Assembly (NCBI GenBank): GCA_964586155.1
Contig: CAZPHC010000002.1
Coordinates: forward strand, 186,001 to 250,000
Direction: 5' to 3'
From: SXNM01 sp964586155
GTDB taxonomy: Bacteria; Myxococcota_A; UBA9042
Length of the DNA stretch: 64,000 nt
Part shown: piece by piece, positions 45,602 through 54,723 of the stretch
Layout of the letters: each line of letters starts with the position of its first letter
How positions within the stretch are numbered: the first letter of the stretch is position 1
Position numbers and translations under genes: made by a program
Notes under the pieces: model-generated
Told to the model about the DNA's origin: nothing
The model's input: only the letters and a program-made list of their open reading frames with translations
Databases searched by the model: none

Positions 45602-48600
45602 TCAGGGCGAAGCAGCGGGCAAGGCGGCCGTCAGCAGCCACAGGTTGCCGATGCCCTCCCAGGCGAGCGAGAAGCGGGTGCCGGTGGGGTCCACCACGAG
45701 CTCCGACAGGCCGCCGAACGCGTCCGCGCCGGCGTCGATGGCGTGGCTGGCGTAGGTCGCGCCCAGCGGCCCGAGGGAGGTGAGCTGCACGCTCGTGTCG
45801 CTGGTCGGCACGATCCGCGCGCCCTGGATCACCGTGCCGCCGGGCTGGACCCACACCGCCAGGAACGCGCCGGTGCCGGGTAGCTGCGCCAGACGGAAGG
45901 CGTCGAGCGGCCGCACCGGCACGCCGGCCGGCAGCTCGCTGACGTGGATCAGGGGCGGATTCGCGGCCGTGGCCTGCTGCGGCGCGATGCGCGAAAACGC
46001 GAGAAACGCGCGAACCTTGCCGCCGTCGGAGGCGAGGCCCGAGATCAGCACGCCGATCTTGCCGGCCGGGGCGTCGAGGGCCGCGTCCACCGCCGCGTAG
46101 GAGATGTCGCCGCTGATCCCGGCGCCGGTGACGACCACCTGGCGGCTGGGCGCAGGCTTGCCGCTGGCGTCGATGTTCCAGGCCAGCAACGCCGCGAGGC
46201 CACCGTTGGGACCCAGGTAGCGCGCTGGGGTCAAGGCGACGTGGCCGGTCAGCCACGGCGCGATCGACGAACGCGCCGCGATGTTGACCTCGAGCATGCC
46301 TGGGACCGTCACGGTCGGCGGCGTGCTGGCCTTGGTGCCGCCCCAGGCGCTCAGCGTCGGCCCTTGCCACGCCAGGCCGCCAGCGGGGCTCGCCCGCAGC
46401 AGCACGCCGCTGAGCTGGTTCAGCGAGATCTCGCCGCCACTGCCCGCGACGGCGGACGTCGCCAGCGGCTCGGGGCGCCACGGCAGCGGCGCCGCGCTGC
46501 CGGCCGGGCAGGGGGCCGCGGCCTGGGTCACGACCTTGCCGCCGCCCTGGCCGATCAGCCCGACCCGGACCGCGCCGCCGTTGGACTCGATGCCACACGC
46601 GCCGCCCTTGGCGCCGCCTTCCAGCCACGTCAGCAGCAGGGCGTCGAATCCGCTGGGATGCGCCGAGAGCACCGGCTGGGCCGCGCACCAGACCGAGGTT
46701 CCGGCGGGAGCCGCGCCCTGGATCGGCGTCACCGACGGCGCGGGCTGACCGGACGCCAGGCGCGCCAGCAAGATGGTGCTCGCGAGGCCGAGGTCGGGTT
46801 TGCAGCCGCGGTCCTGGGCAGCGACCCAGAGCTGCGGGATGCTGCCGAAGGGCCCGACGAACGACTCCTGCCAGCCCAGCGTCGGCCGCAGCGGCTGGCT
46901 CGCGTTGGGCAGGGGCAGCTCGACCGGGCCGGGGGTGCCTGCTTGCGTCGTCAGGCAGAGCCCATCGACGCAGCTGTGCAGCGCCGCGCACGTCGAGACC
47001 AGCGTGCAGCCGCCCGCCGCCGGGACGCAGACCGCCGCCTTGCAGTCGCCGCTGGTCGGCTGCGAACAGACGACCGGAGACCCGCCGGTGCAGATGCCGG
47101 CGTCGCAGCTCTCGCCGATGGTGCAGGGATCGCCATCGCTGCAGCTGCCCGCGACCGCGGCGTAGCTGCAGCCGTTGGTCACTGAGCAGCTGTCGGTCGT
47201 GCAGGGGTTGTTGTCGTCGCACGCCTTGGCCGGGTCGCCGGCGCAGACGCCGTTGGTGCAGACGTCCACACCGCTGCAAGGATCGCCGTCGTCGCACGCG
47301 CCACCGCTCGACGGTGTCCACGACTTGGACGCGACCTTCGGCTGGCAGGAGCTGCAGGGCGCGCCCGGCGCGGACTTGCCCTCGGCGACGCACGCCCCAC
47401 CGATCCAGCAGCTGGTGCTCGCCAGCACGTGGCTGCAGACGCCGTCGTCGCAGATGTCGTCGGTGCAGGCGACGTCGTCGCTGGCGCATGCGGCCCCGTC
47501 GGCGACCTGCGTCGCGTAGCAGCCGCTCGATGGCGAGCAGGCGTCGAGCGTGCAGGGGTTCTCGTCGTCGCAGACCGCGGTGCTGCCCTGGCAGACGCCG
47601 TTCTTGCAGACATCGCCCGTGGTGCAGGCGCTGCCGTCGTCGCACGCCCCGGTCTTGGTGACGTGCAGGCACGGATCCTTGCCGATGGCCTGGGGCGAGC
47701 AGGCGTCGAGCGTGCAGGCGTCGTTGTCGTCGCAGTCCCAAGGCGCCCCGACGCAGGTGCCGGCCACCGTGCACGAGGTGTTGACCGTGCAAGCGTTGCT
47801 GTCCTCGCAGGCCGCGCCGACCAGCAACGACCAGCCGGTGGCCGAGGCGGCAGGCAGGCAGCCGAAGCAGGCCTTGGCCGGATGCGACGCGCCGCCCGAG
47901 ATGCAGGCACCGTCGATCAAGCAGAAGCCGCTGACGATCAAGCTGTGGCTGCACTTGGCGCTGAGGCAGACGTCCTGGGTGCAGGGGATGCCGTCAGTCA
48001 GGCAGGGCGATCCGTCCTCGCGCGGTGTTGCCTTGCATTTGCCCTGGTTCGGGATGCAGGTGTCCATCGTGCAGTCGTTGCCGTCGTCGCAGAGCAGCGG
48101 CACGCCGACGCACGAGCCGTCGACGCAGATGTCCGCCTTGGTGCACTTCGAGTCGTCGTCGCACGTGATGCCCTGCAGCGGCTTGTGGATGCAGCCGAGC
48201 TCAGAGAGGCAGACATCCGCCGTGCACGGGTTGTTGTCGTTGCATTGCACCGGCACGCCGGCGCAGCTGGCGCCGTTGCAGGTGTCCGAACCCGTGCAGG
48301 GATCGCTGTCGTCGCACGCCTTGCCGCCGCCGACCGGCGTGTTGGAGCAGCCGTCACCGATGACGCAGACGTCGAGCGTGCAGCTGTTCGAGTCGTCGCA
48401 GTCGCTGTGGAACTCGCACGGACAGACGATGTAGCCGGGCAAGCAGGCGGCCGTGTTGCAGAAATCAGCCTTGGTGCAAGGGTCATTGTCGTCGCAAGGC
48501 CCGGAATTCGGGGCGTGCGTGCAGCCGGCGACGTCGTCGCACCAATCCGTCGTGCACGGGTTGCCGTCGAGGCAGTCCGCCGGGCCGACCACGGTGCCCT

Positions 48601-50044
48601 TGCATTTGCCCTGCACGCACACGTCGTTGGTGGTGCAGGCAGAGCCGTCGTCGCAGGTCCCGGTGGACGGGGCGTAGACGCAGCCAGCGAACGGGTCACA
48701 GCTGTCGAAGGTGCAGCCGGAGCCGTCGTTGCACTCGATCGCAGAGCCGAAGCAGCCGCCGTTCTTGCAGGTGTCGAGGGTCGTGCAGGCGTTGCCGTCG
48801 TTGCAGCCGACCCCGTCGAGCACCGTCCAGGCGGTGGAGTCGACGTTCGGCGCGCAGATCAGGCACGGATTGGCGTCCGACGACACGCCACCGGGCACGC
48901 AGATCGAGCCGATCTGGCAGACCGTGACCGAGGGCACGCCGACGCATTTGCCCGCGATGCAGACGTCGTCGGTACACGGATCCGCGTCCGCCAGGCAGGT
49001 GCCCTCGGTGGGCACCGACGAACAGCCGAGCGCCGAGTTGCAGGTATCGAGCGTGCAAGGGTTCTGATCGTCGCAGTCCATCGCGGCGGTATGGGCGCAG
49101 ACGCCGCCCTTGCAACCATCGCCGCTGGTGCATGGATCGTCGTCGTTGCAGGTCGCGCTGTTGGGCAGCTGGACGCAGCCCGTGCCTGGCGCGCAGTCGT
49201 CGTCGGTGCACGGGTTCTCGTCGTTGCACGCCGCCTTCTGGCCGACGCATTGGCCTGCGGCGTCGCACGACTCCGCCACGGTGCAGGGGTCGCCGTCGTC
49301 GCAGCCGCCGCTGGTGGCCAGCTGCCAGGTCGTCGGCTGGGTCGCGTCGCATTGCTCGCAGCCCGTCGCGAAGGCCCGCTCGCCGTCGTTGGCGCAGATG
49401 CCGTCGACCAGGCAGCGGCCCTGGCGCAGCGGGTGGACGCAGGTGCCTTGTTTGCAGATGTCGTCCGTGCACGGCATCCCGTCGTCGGTGCAGCTGATGC
49501 CGCCGCCGAACGCGACGTGGTTGCAGCCGGTCGGCAAGCATTGGTCCGCCGTGCACGGGTTGTTGTCGTCGCAGGGGGCCGAGTCGGCCAGGCAGTTGCC
49601 CACGTTGCAGTGGCCATAGGCCGGGCACAGGCCGATGGTCGTGCAGGTCGCTTGCTCGGGCATCGGCTGGGCCGAGCAGAGGCCGTCCTTGCACGTCGGG
49701 TTGACGCAGGCGCTGAGCTTGGCCCATGCCTCCTGGCATTGTTCGGTCGAGGTGCAGGCGATGACGACGTCGGGCGAAGCGTCCGCGATCTGGCCGTCGG
49801 ATTGCACCTGCGCGTCGTTGGTCACGCTCGCGATGCAGACGCCGTTGACGCAGCGCCCGCTCTCGCATTGGCCGTCACTGGTGCAGCCGAGCGACGGGTC
49901 CGGCACCGCCGAACATCCAGCCACTGTGGCCGCGAACGCCAGCGCCCAGACAGCGACGCGCACCACGCCGCCCAGGGGCGGGCGTGCCTGGCGGGGCTCC
50001 CGACCACGCGACGAGGCGTGCGGCTGCGGACGGCGATCTGGCAC
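45602..50044 (-). CDS. Giant lipoprotein with 26 Cys-rich CDDGDPCT modules
   Basis: About 1480 residues. A basic N-region leads to lipobox TVAGC (Cys44 from this start). Residues about 45-1010 hold 26 Cys-rich modules of the form C(D/N)DxxPCTxDxC, spaced 30-45 residues. The C-terminal 450 residues lack Cys repeats and look like a beta-rich domain (VGLIGQGGGKVVTQ, SRQVVVTGAGISGD). The acidic DDGDP turns may bind calcium and the Cys pairs are probably disulfides, so it works outside the cytoplasm, perhaps as a long stalk carrying the C-terminal domain (inference). Start: GTG 50044 has GGGAG at good spacing; TTG 50086 has GGAGG only three bases away and is the alternative. Confidence 0.8.
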   Translation of the reverse strand: MPDRRPQPHASSRGREPRQARPPLGGVVRVAVWALAFAATVAGCSAVPDPSLGCTSDGQCESGRCVNGVCIASVTNDAQVQSDGQIADASPDVVIACTSTEQCQEAWAKLSACVNPTCKDGLCSAQPMPEQATCTTIGLCPAYGHCNVGNCLADSAPCDDNNPCTADQCLPTGCNHVAFGGGISCTDDGMPCTDDICKQGTCVHPLRQGRCLVDGICANDGERAFATGCEQCDATQPTTWQLATSGGCDDGDPCTVAESCDAAGQCVGQKAACNDENPCTDDDCAPGTGCVQLPNSATCNDDDPCTSGDGCKGGVCAHTAAMDCDDQNPCTLDTCNSALGCSSVPTEGTCLADADPCTDDVCIAGKCVGVPSVTVCQIGSICVPGGVSSDANPCLICAPNVDSTAWTVLDGVGCNDGNACTTLDTCKNGGCFGSAIECNDGSGCTFDSCDPFAGCVYAPSTGTCDDGSACTTNDVCVQGKCKGTVVGPADCLDGNPCTTDWCDDVAGCTHAPNSGPCDDNDPCTKADFCNTAACLPGYIVCPCEFHSDCDDSNSCTLDVCVIGDGCSNTPVGGGKACDDSDPCTGSDTCNGASCAGVPVQCNDNNPCTADVCLSELGCIHKPLQGITCDDDSKCTKADICVDGSCVGVPLLCDDGNDCTMDTCIPNQGKCKATPREDGSPCLTDGIPCTQDVCLSAKCSHSLIVSGFCLIDGACISGGASHPAKACFGCLPAASATGWSLLVGAACEDSNACTVNTSCTVAGTCVGAPWDCDDNDACTLDACSPQAIGKDPCLHVTKTGACDDGSACTTGDVCKNGVCQGSTAVCDDENPCTLDACSPSSGCYATQVADGAACASDDVACTDDICDDGVCSHVLASTSCWIGGACVAEGKSAPGAPCSSCQPKVASKSWTPSSGGACDDGDPCSGVDVCTNGVCAGDPAKACDDNNPCTTDSCSVTNGCSYAAVAGSCSDGDPCTIGESCDAGICTGGSPVVCSQPTSGDCKAAVCVPAAGGCTLVSTCAALHSCVDGLCLTTQAGTPGPVELPLPNASQPLRPTLGWQESFVGPFGSIPQLWVAAQDRGCKPDLGLASTILLARLASGQPAPSVTPIQGAAPAGTSVWCAAQPVLSAHPSGFDALLLTWLEGGAKGGACGIESNGGAVRVGLIGQGGGKVVTQAAAPCPAGSAAPLPWRPEPLATSAVAGSGGEISLNQLSGVLLRASPAGGLAWQGPTLSAWGGTKASTPPTVTVPGMLEVNIAARSSIAPWLTGHVALTPARYLGPNGGLAALLAWNIDASGKPAPSRQVVVTGAGISGDISYAAVDAALDAPAGKIGVLISGLASDGGKVRAFLAFSRIAPQQATAANPPLIHVSELPAGVPVRPLDAFRLAQLPGTGAFLAVWVQPGGTVIQGARIVPTSDTSVQLTSLGPLGATYASHAIDAGADAFGGLSELVVDPTGTRFSLAWEGIGNLWLLTAALPAASP

Positions 50045-50106
50045 CCAGCGCTCCCGGTCCACGGCGTTGCTCGCTTGGGGGCACAACGTCCTCCGCGACC
50101 GTCCCG

Positions 50107-50135
50107 AGTATCGCGGATCTGCGCTGCCTTTACAA
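50107..50135 (-). promoter_or_regulatory. Candidate promoter of the giant lipoprotein gene
   Basis: Minus strand: TTGTAA (50135-50130), 17-base spacer, GATACT (50112-50107). The surrounding sequence is markedly A+T-richer than its neighbours. Confidence 0.5.
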
Positions 50136-50140
50136 AGGCA
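50125..50140. promoter_or_regulatory. Palindromic operator candidate over the -35 box
   Basis: TGCCTTT-AC-AAAGGCA: perfect 7-bp arms around a 2-base centre, covering the -35 element of the giant lipoprotein promoter. The position suggests a dimeric repressor. Confidence 0.45.
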
Positions 50141-50189
50141 AACGGCGGATTCCGGAAGTTGTTGGCGGCGTCCGGCGCGGGGGCCGTGG

Positions 50190-52229
50190 CTACTCGACCA
50201 GGGCCGTGGCGTCGGCGGGCGTAGCCGACTCGACGACGGTGGCGACCACCGTGGCGCTGTCGCCCGTGAGCACCGGCGCGTCGACCAACACGGCAGCGCG
50301 CGGCGGCGTGACGACCGGGCGCGCGCCGAGCAGTCGCGCCGCGATGTCGACGATGTGGCGGTCGGTGACCATGCCCAGCAGCTTGCCGTCGCGCACGACC
50401 GGCAGCGAGCCGACGCGATGCTTGCGCATCAACTCGACCGCAGCGGCGGTCGGCGTCTCCGGCCCGACGGTCAGCGGATCGCGGCGCATGATCTGGCTGA
50501 TCGGCACGTTGCCGAAGCCCCCCTGCTCGTAGTGGCTGCCGACCAGGCGCAGCAGATCGTGGTTGGTCACCAGCCCCACGAGCTTGCCGTCGTCATCCTC
50601 GACCGGGATGTGGCGCAGGCCCTCCCACTCCATCAAGGACGCGGCCAGGTCGACGATGTCCTCCGAGCGGACGGTGAACAGGTCTGTCTCCATGAACTGA
50701 CTGACGGTGCGATAGCTCGACATCCAGCCGTCGGCGCCCTCGTGCAACGAGGCGAGCTCCCAGCGGGTGACGGGCTCGCCCTTGCGCTGGCGGTCGATCA
50801 TCGCGGCGGTCAGGGCGCGCAGGCGCTCGTCACGGTTGCCACCCTCGCGCGTCATCTTCGACAGCGAGGCCAGCGACCATTGCGCGCCGGTGCAATCCTT
50901 CTGCACGCGCTCCTCGATGATGCCGAGGTAGCGGTCGATGTCGCCGCGATCGACGCCGGCGTGATCGAGGCCAAACCGCGCCAATGGCAGCAGCTCCGAC
51001 CGGATCAGCTCGCGCGCCGGCCAGGCCCGACCACCCATCCAGACCATCTCGCCGTGCAGGCCGCGCCGCGCCGCCGAGACGAAGTTGGCCTTGGCGTCGT
51101 CGAAGGACATCTTGTCTTCGACCCGGGTCGCCTCTTCGAGCATGCCGGCCATCAGGCCGAAGAAGAACGCGGCGTTGGCGACCTCGTCCGGGATCGACGG
51201 GCCCGCCGGCATGACGCGGTTCTCGATGCGCAGGTGCGGGATGCCCTCGTGGATGCCGTAGCAGGGGCGGTTCCAGCGGTAGACCGTGCCGTTGTGCAGG
51301 CGCAGCGCGCGCAGCTGCGGGATCAGGCCCTGCTCGACCATGCGCACCGGGTCTTCGTCGACGGCTTGCGAGAGCAGGATGCGGAAGCGCGCGATGTCCT
51401 CGCGGTAGAGCTCCAGGACCGAGTCGCGGACCCAGCCGTCGCCGAAGTGGACACGCGCGCGCTGGCCACGCGAGGCGTGCACGCCCGAGCGCGCGTCGAT
51501 GCTCTGCTGGAACAGGGCGATGCGCGTCTCGCTCCAGAGGCGATGGCCGAGCAGCACCGGCGAGTTCACCGCCGCGGCGAGCACCGGCGCCGTCACCGCC
51601 TGGGCGGCGTTGTAGAGCTTGGCGAACTCCTTCGGCCCGACCTGGAAGTGGACCTGGAAGCTGGTGTTGCAGGCCTCGAGCATCACGTTGTCGTGGGTGA
51701 CCTCGAGCTCGTCGATGCCCTTGATCATCGTGCGGAACGAGCCGCCGCGCAGGCGTAGCATCGCCTCGTTCAGCTCGTAGAAGCGCTGGCGCGGCGTCAT
51801 GTTGTCGAGGCCGAGGTCAGACTGCTCGATCGTCGGCAGGATGCCGGTCAGCACCACGCGCGCCCCGAAATGCTCGGCGCCGCGCTGGGCGAGCGCGTAG
51901 AGCTCCTTGAGCTCGTCTTCCATCGCGCGCAGGCAGTTGGCGCCGAAGACCTGGACGCTGGCGTTGGCCTCGAGGTTGAACTTCGCGAGCTCGTTGGTGA
52001 TGCGCGGATCGCCGATGTGCGCGAGGATCTCGTCGGCCAGCGGCGCGACGTTCAGGCCGGCGTCGACCAGGAACATCTCCTGCTCGGCGCCGATGCGACG
52101 TACGCCGCTCTCGATCATGCCGTTGTCGAGCATCTTCTCGAGCGCGTGAACGTCGACCAGCAGCGCCCGCGTGAAGTCGCGCAGCTGCTCCGGGCTCATG
52201 CCCTTGCTCGAGACCGTCAAGTCACCCAT
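50190..52229 (-). CDS. GCS2-type glutamate-cysteine ligase-like protein with CBS domain pair
   Basis: 679 residues. Residues 1-480 resemble the carboxylate-amine ligase/GCS2 group (YbdK-like): GAEQEMFLVD near the N-terminus, LEACNTSFQVHFQV, LRIENRVMPAGPS. Residues about 500-635 form a CBS pair (LRHIPVEDDDGKLVGLVTNHDLL and GSLPVVRDGKLLGMVTDRHIVD), the usual adenine-nucleotide sensor. Predicted role: gamma-glutamylcysteine or other amide formation, gated by ATP/AMP or similar (inference). ATG at 52229 (GGGGGT before it) is preferred to ATG 52253. It has its own promoter. Confidence 0.8.
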   Translation of the reverse strand: MGDLTVSSKGMSPEQLRDFTRALLVDVHALEKMLDNGMIESGVRRIGAEQEMFLVDAGLNVAPLADEILAHIGDPRITNELAKFNLEANASVQVFGANCLRAMEDELKELYALAQRGAEHFGARVVLTGILPTIEQSDLGLDNMTPRQRFYELNEAMLRLRGGSFRTMIKGIDELEVTHDNVMLEACNTSFQVHFQVGPKEFAKLYNAAQAVTAPVLAAAVNSPVLLGHRLWSETRIALFQQSIDARSGVHASRGQRARVHFGDGWVRDSVLELYREDIARFRILLSQAVDEDPVRMVEQGLIPQLRALRLHNGTVYRWNRPCYGIHEGIPHLRIENRVMPAGPSIPDEVANAAFFFGLMAGMLEEATRVEDKMSFDDAKANFVSAARRGLHGEMVWMGGRAWPARELIRSELLPLARFGLDHAGVDRGDIDRYLGIIEERVQKDCTGAQWSLASLSKMTREGGNRDERLRALTAAMIDRQRKGEPVTRWELASLHEGADGWMSSYRTVSQFMETDLFTVRSEDIVDLAASLMEWEGLRHIPVEDDDGKLVGLVTNHDLLRLVGSHYEQGGFGNVPISQIMRRDPLTVGPETPTAAAVELMRKHRVGSLPVVRDGKLLGMVTDRHIVDIAARLLGARPVVTPPRAAVLVDAPVLTGDSATVVATVVESATPADATALVE

Positions 52230-52289
52230 GACACCCCCGGCGGCGTCGCCCATCGGGCGTTCGTCGCGCAATCGCACCGTCCGCGCACC

Positions 52290-52318
52290 ATCGTATCGGT
52301 GCGCTGGATCCGCGACAA
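52290..52318 (-). promoter_or_regulatory. Candidate promoter of the GCS-CBS gene
   Basis: Minus strand: TTGTCG (52318-52313), 17-base spacer, TACGAT (52295-52290), 61 bases upstream of the chosen ATG. Confidence 0.5.
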
Positions 52319-52361
52319 GCGGGGGGGCGAAGGAAGCTGGGGCGCTGCCCGGCCGCCCGCG

Positions 52362-53375
<1,014 letters not shown>

Positions 53376-53464
53376 GGCCGGGGAGAGTGCCTCAAGCCTT
53401 CGCTGGGTGCAAGCACCTGTCACTGCGGTCGCCGCATCGCCGCGTCGCCTTCGCCCGGTCGCCC

Positions 53465-54532
53465 TCACGCCATCGTCAGCACGACCTTGCCAAAGACGTC
53501 GCGGCCTTCGAGCGCTGCCATCGCCTCGCGCCCGTCGGCGAGGGGGAAGGTCGCCCCGACGACAGGCTGCAACTGGCCGCGTCCTGCCAGCGTCAGGACG
53601 GTCTCCAGCTCCGCGATCGTGCCCATCGTCGAGCCGAGCACGGCGATGCTGTGGAAGAAGATCTTGCGCAGATCGAGCGGCACCTCGTGCCCGGAGGTCG
53701 CGCCGCACGTCACCAGCCGGCCGCCGCGCCGCAGCGTGCGCAGGGCGTCCTGGAACACGGCGCCGCCGACGTGCTCGAAGACGACGTCCACGCCGCCGTC
53801 GGCGAGCGCGCGCGCCTGTCGCGACCAACCCGGATCGTCGCTGCGCAGGACGTGGTGGGCCCCGAGTGCGCGCGCAGCCTCGACGTCTTCGTCCCGCCGC
53901 ACGACGGCTGCGACGTTCGCGCCGAGCACGCGGGCGATCTGCACGCCCGCGCTGCCGACGCCCGAGCGTGCGCCGAGCACGAGCACCGTCTCGCCGGGCT
54001 GGACCGCCGCGACCGTCGCTAGCATGTGCCACGCCGTCAACATCGTCGTCGGCAGCGCGGCGGCTTGGGCCCAGTCGAGGCCCGCTGGCTTGGGCAGCAG
54101 CGTCGACAGCGGCACGACCACGTGATCGCGTGCGCAGCCGTCCTGGTTCTCGCCGAGCATGCCGAACGCACGGCAGAGCATCGGCTCGCCGCGGCGGCAT
54201 GCGCGGCAGGTGCCGCAGCCGCGCACAGGGTACAGCACGACCTCGCTGCCGACGCCCAAGCCGCCGTCGCCGCGCGCGTCGACCACCCCAGGGCCGAGGG
54301 CCTCGATCACGCCGGCGCCGTCGGCACACGGCACGATCGGCACGGGCCAATGGCCGGCGGGGATGCCGCGGCGCACCCAGAGGTCGAGGTGGTTGAACGC
54401 GGCCGCGCGGATCGCGACGCGCACCTCGCCGGGGCCGGGTTCGGGGATCGTCCGTTGCTGCAGCTGCATGACGTCGAGGCCGCCGTGTGCGGTGGTCACG
54501 AGGGCGCGGCTGGTCGGGGCGGGCGTGGGCAT
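53465..54532 (-). CDS. Medium-chain zinc-type dehydrogenase/quinone-oxidoreductase-family protein
   Basis: 355 residues of the MDR superfamily: N-terminal GroES-like domain (GEVRVAIRAAAFNHLDLWVR), structural-zinc Cys4 motif GCGTCRACRRGEPMLC, and an NAD(P)-binding Rossmann fold with VLVLGARSGVGSAGVQIARVL (AxxGxGxxG-like). The structural zinc loop is kept, while the catalytic-zinc set of true alcohol dehydrogenases looks incomplete, pointing to a quinone-oxidoreductase-type reduction. Substrate unknown. ATG at 54532, 90 bases from the FKBP gene start. Confidence 0.85.
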   Translation of the reverse strand: MPTPAPTSRALVTTAHGGLDVMQLQQRTIPEPGPGEVRVAIRAAAFNHLDLWVRRGIPAGHWPVPIVPCADGAGVIEALGPGVVDARGDGGLGVGSEVVLYPVRGCGTCRACRRGEPMLCRAFGMLGENQDGCARDHVVVPLSTLLPKPAGLDWAQAAALPTTMLTAWHMLATVAAVQPGETVLVLGARSGVGSAGVQIARVLGANVAAVVRRDEDVEAARALGAHHVLRSDDPGWSRQARALADGGVDVVFEHVGGAVFQDALRTLRRGGRLVTCGATSGHEVPLDLRKIFFHSIAVLGSTMGTIAELETVLTLAGRGQLQPVVGATFPLADGREAMAALEGRDVFGKVVLTMA

Positions 54533-54723
54533 GGGGCCGGGGCTCCTGGGGTTGTGGGGGCGGCGGCGGTCGGGTGCCGACGTCGAGGTGCCGTTGTCGC
54601 GACGACACCGCTGGCGCAGCATGGACCTCGCGCGCCGACGCGCACCGACGATCGCCACGCGGGCGCGCGGCGTCAACGCGGCCCGCGCGATCGCTCCGGG
54701 CTGCCGGGCGTTCGGGAGGGCAG

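Noticed and set aside
45602..50044. Repeat arrays of the giant gene as a possible CRISPR
   Set aside because: The repeats are protein-level modules with variable spacing and imperfect DNA identity, all within one coding frame.
47429..50224. A 931-codon plus-strand frame opposite the giant lipoprotein
   Set aside because: Mirror image of the Cys repeats; Val/Ala/Arg-rich with periodic low-complexity sequence and no RBS.
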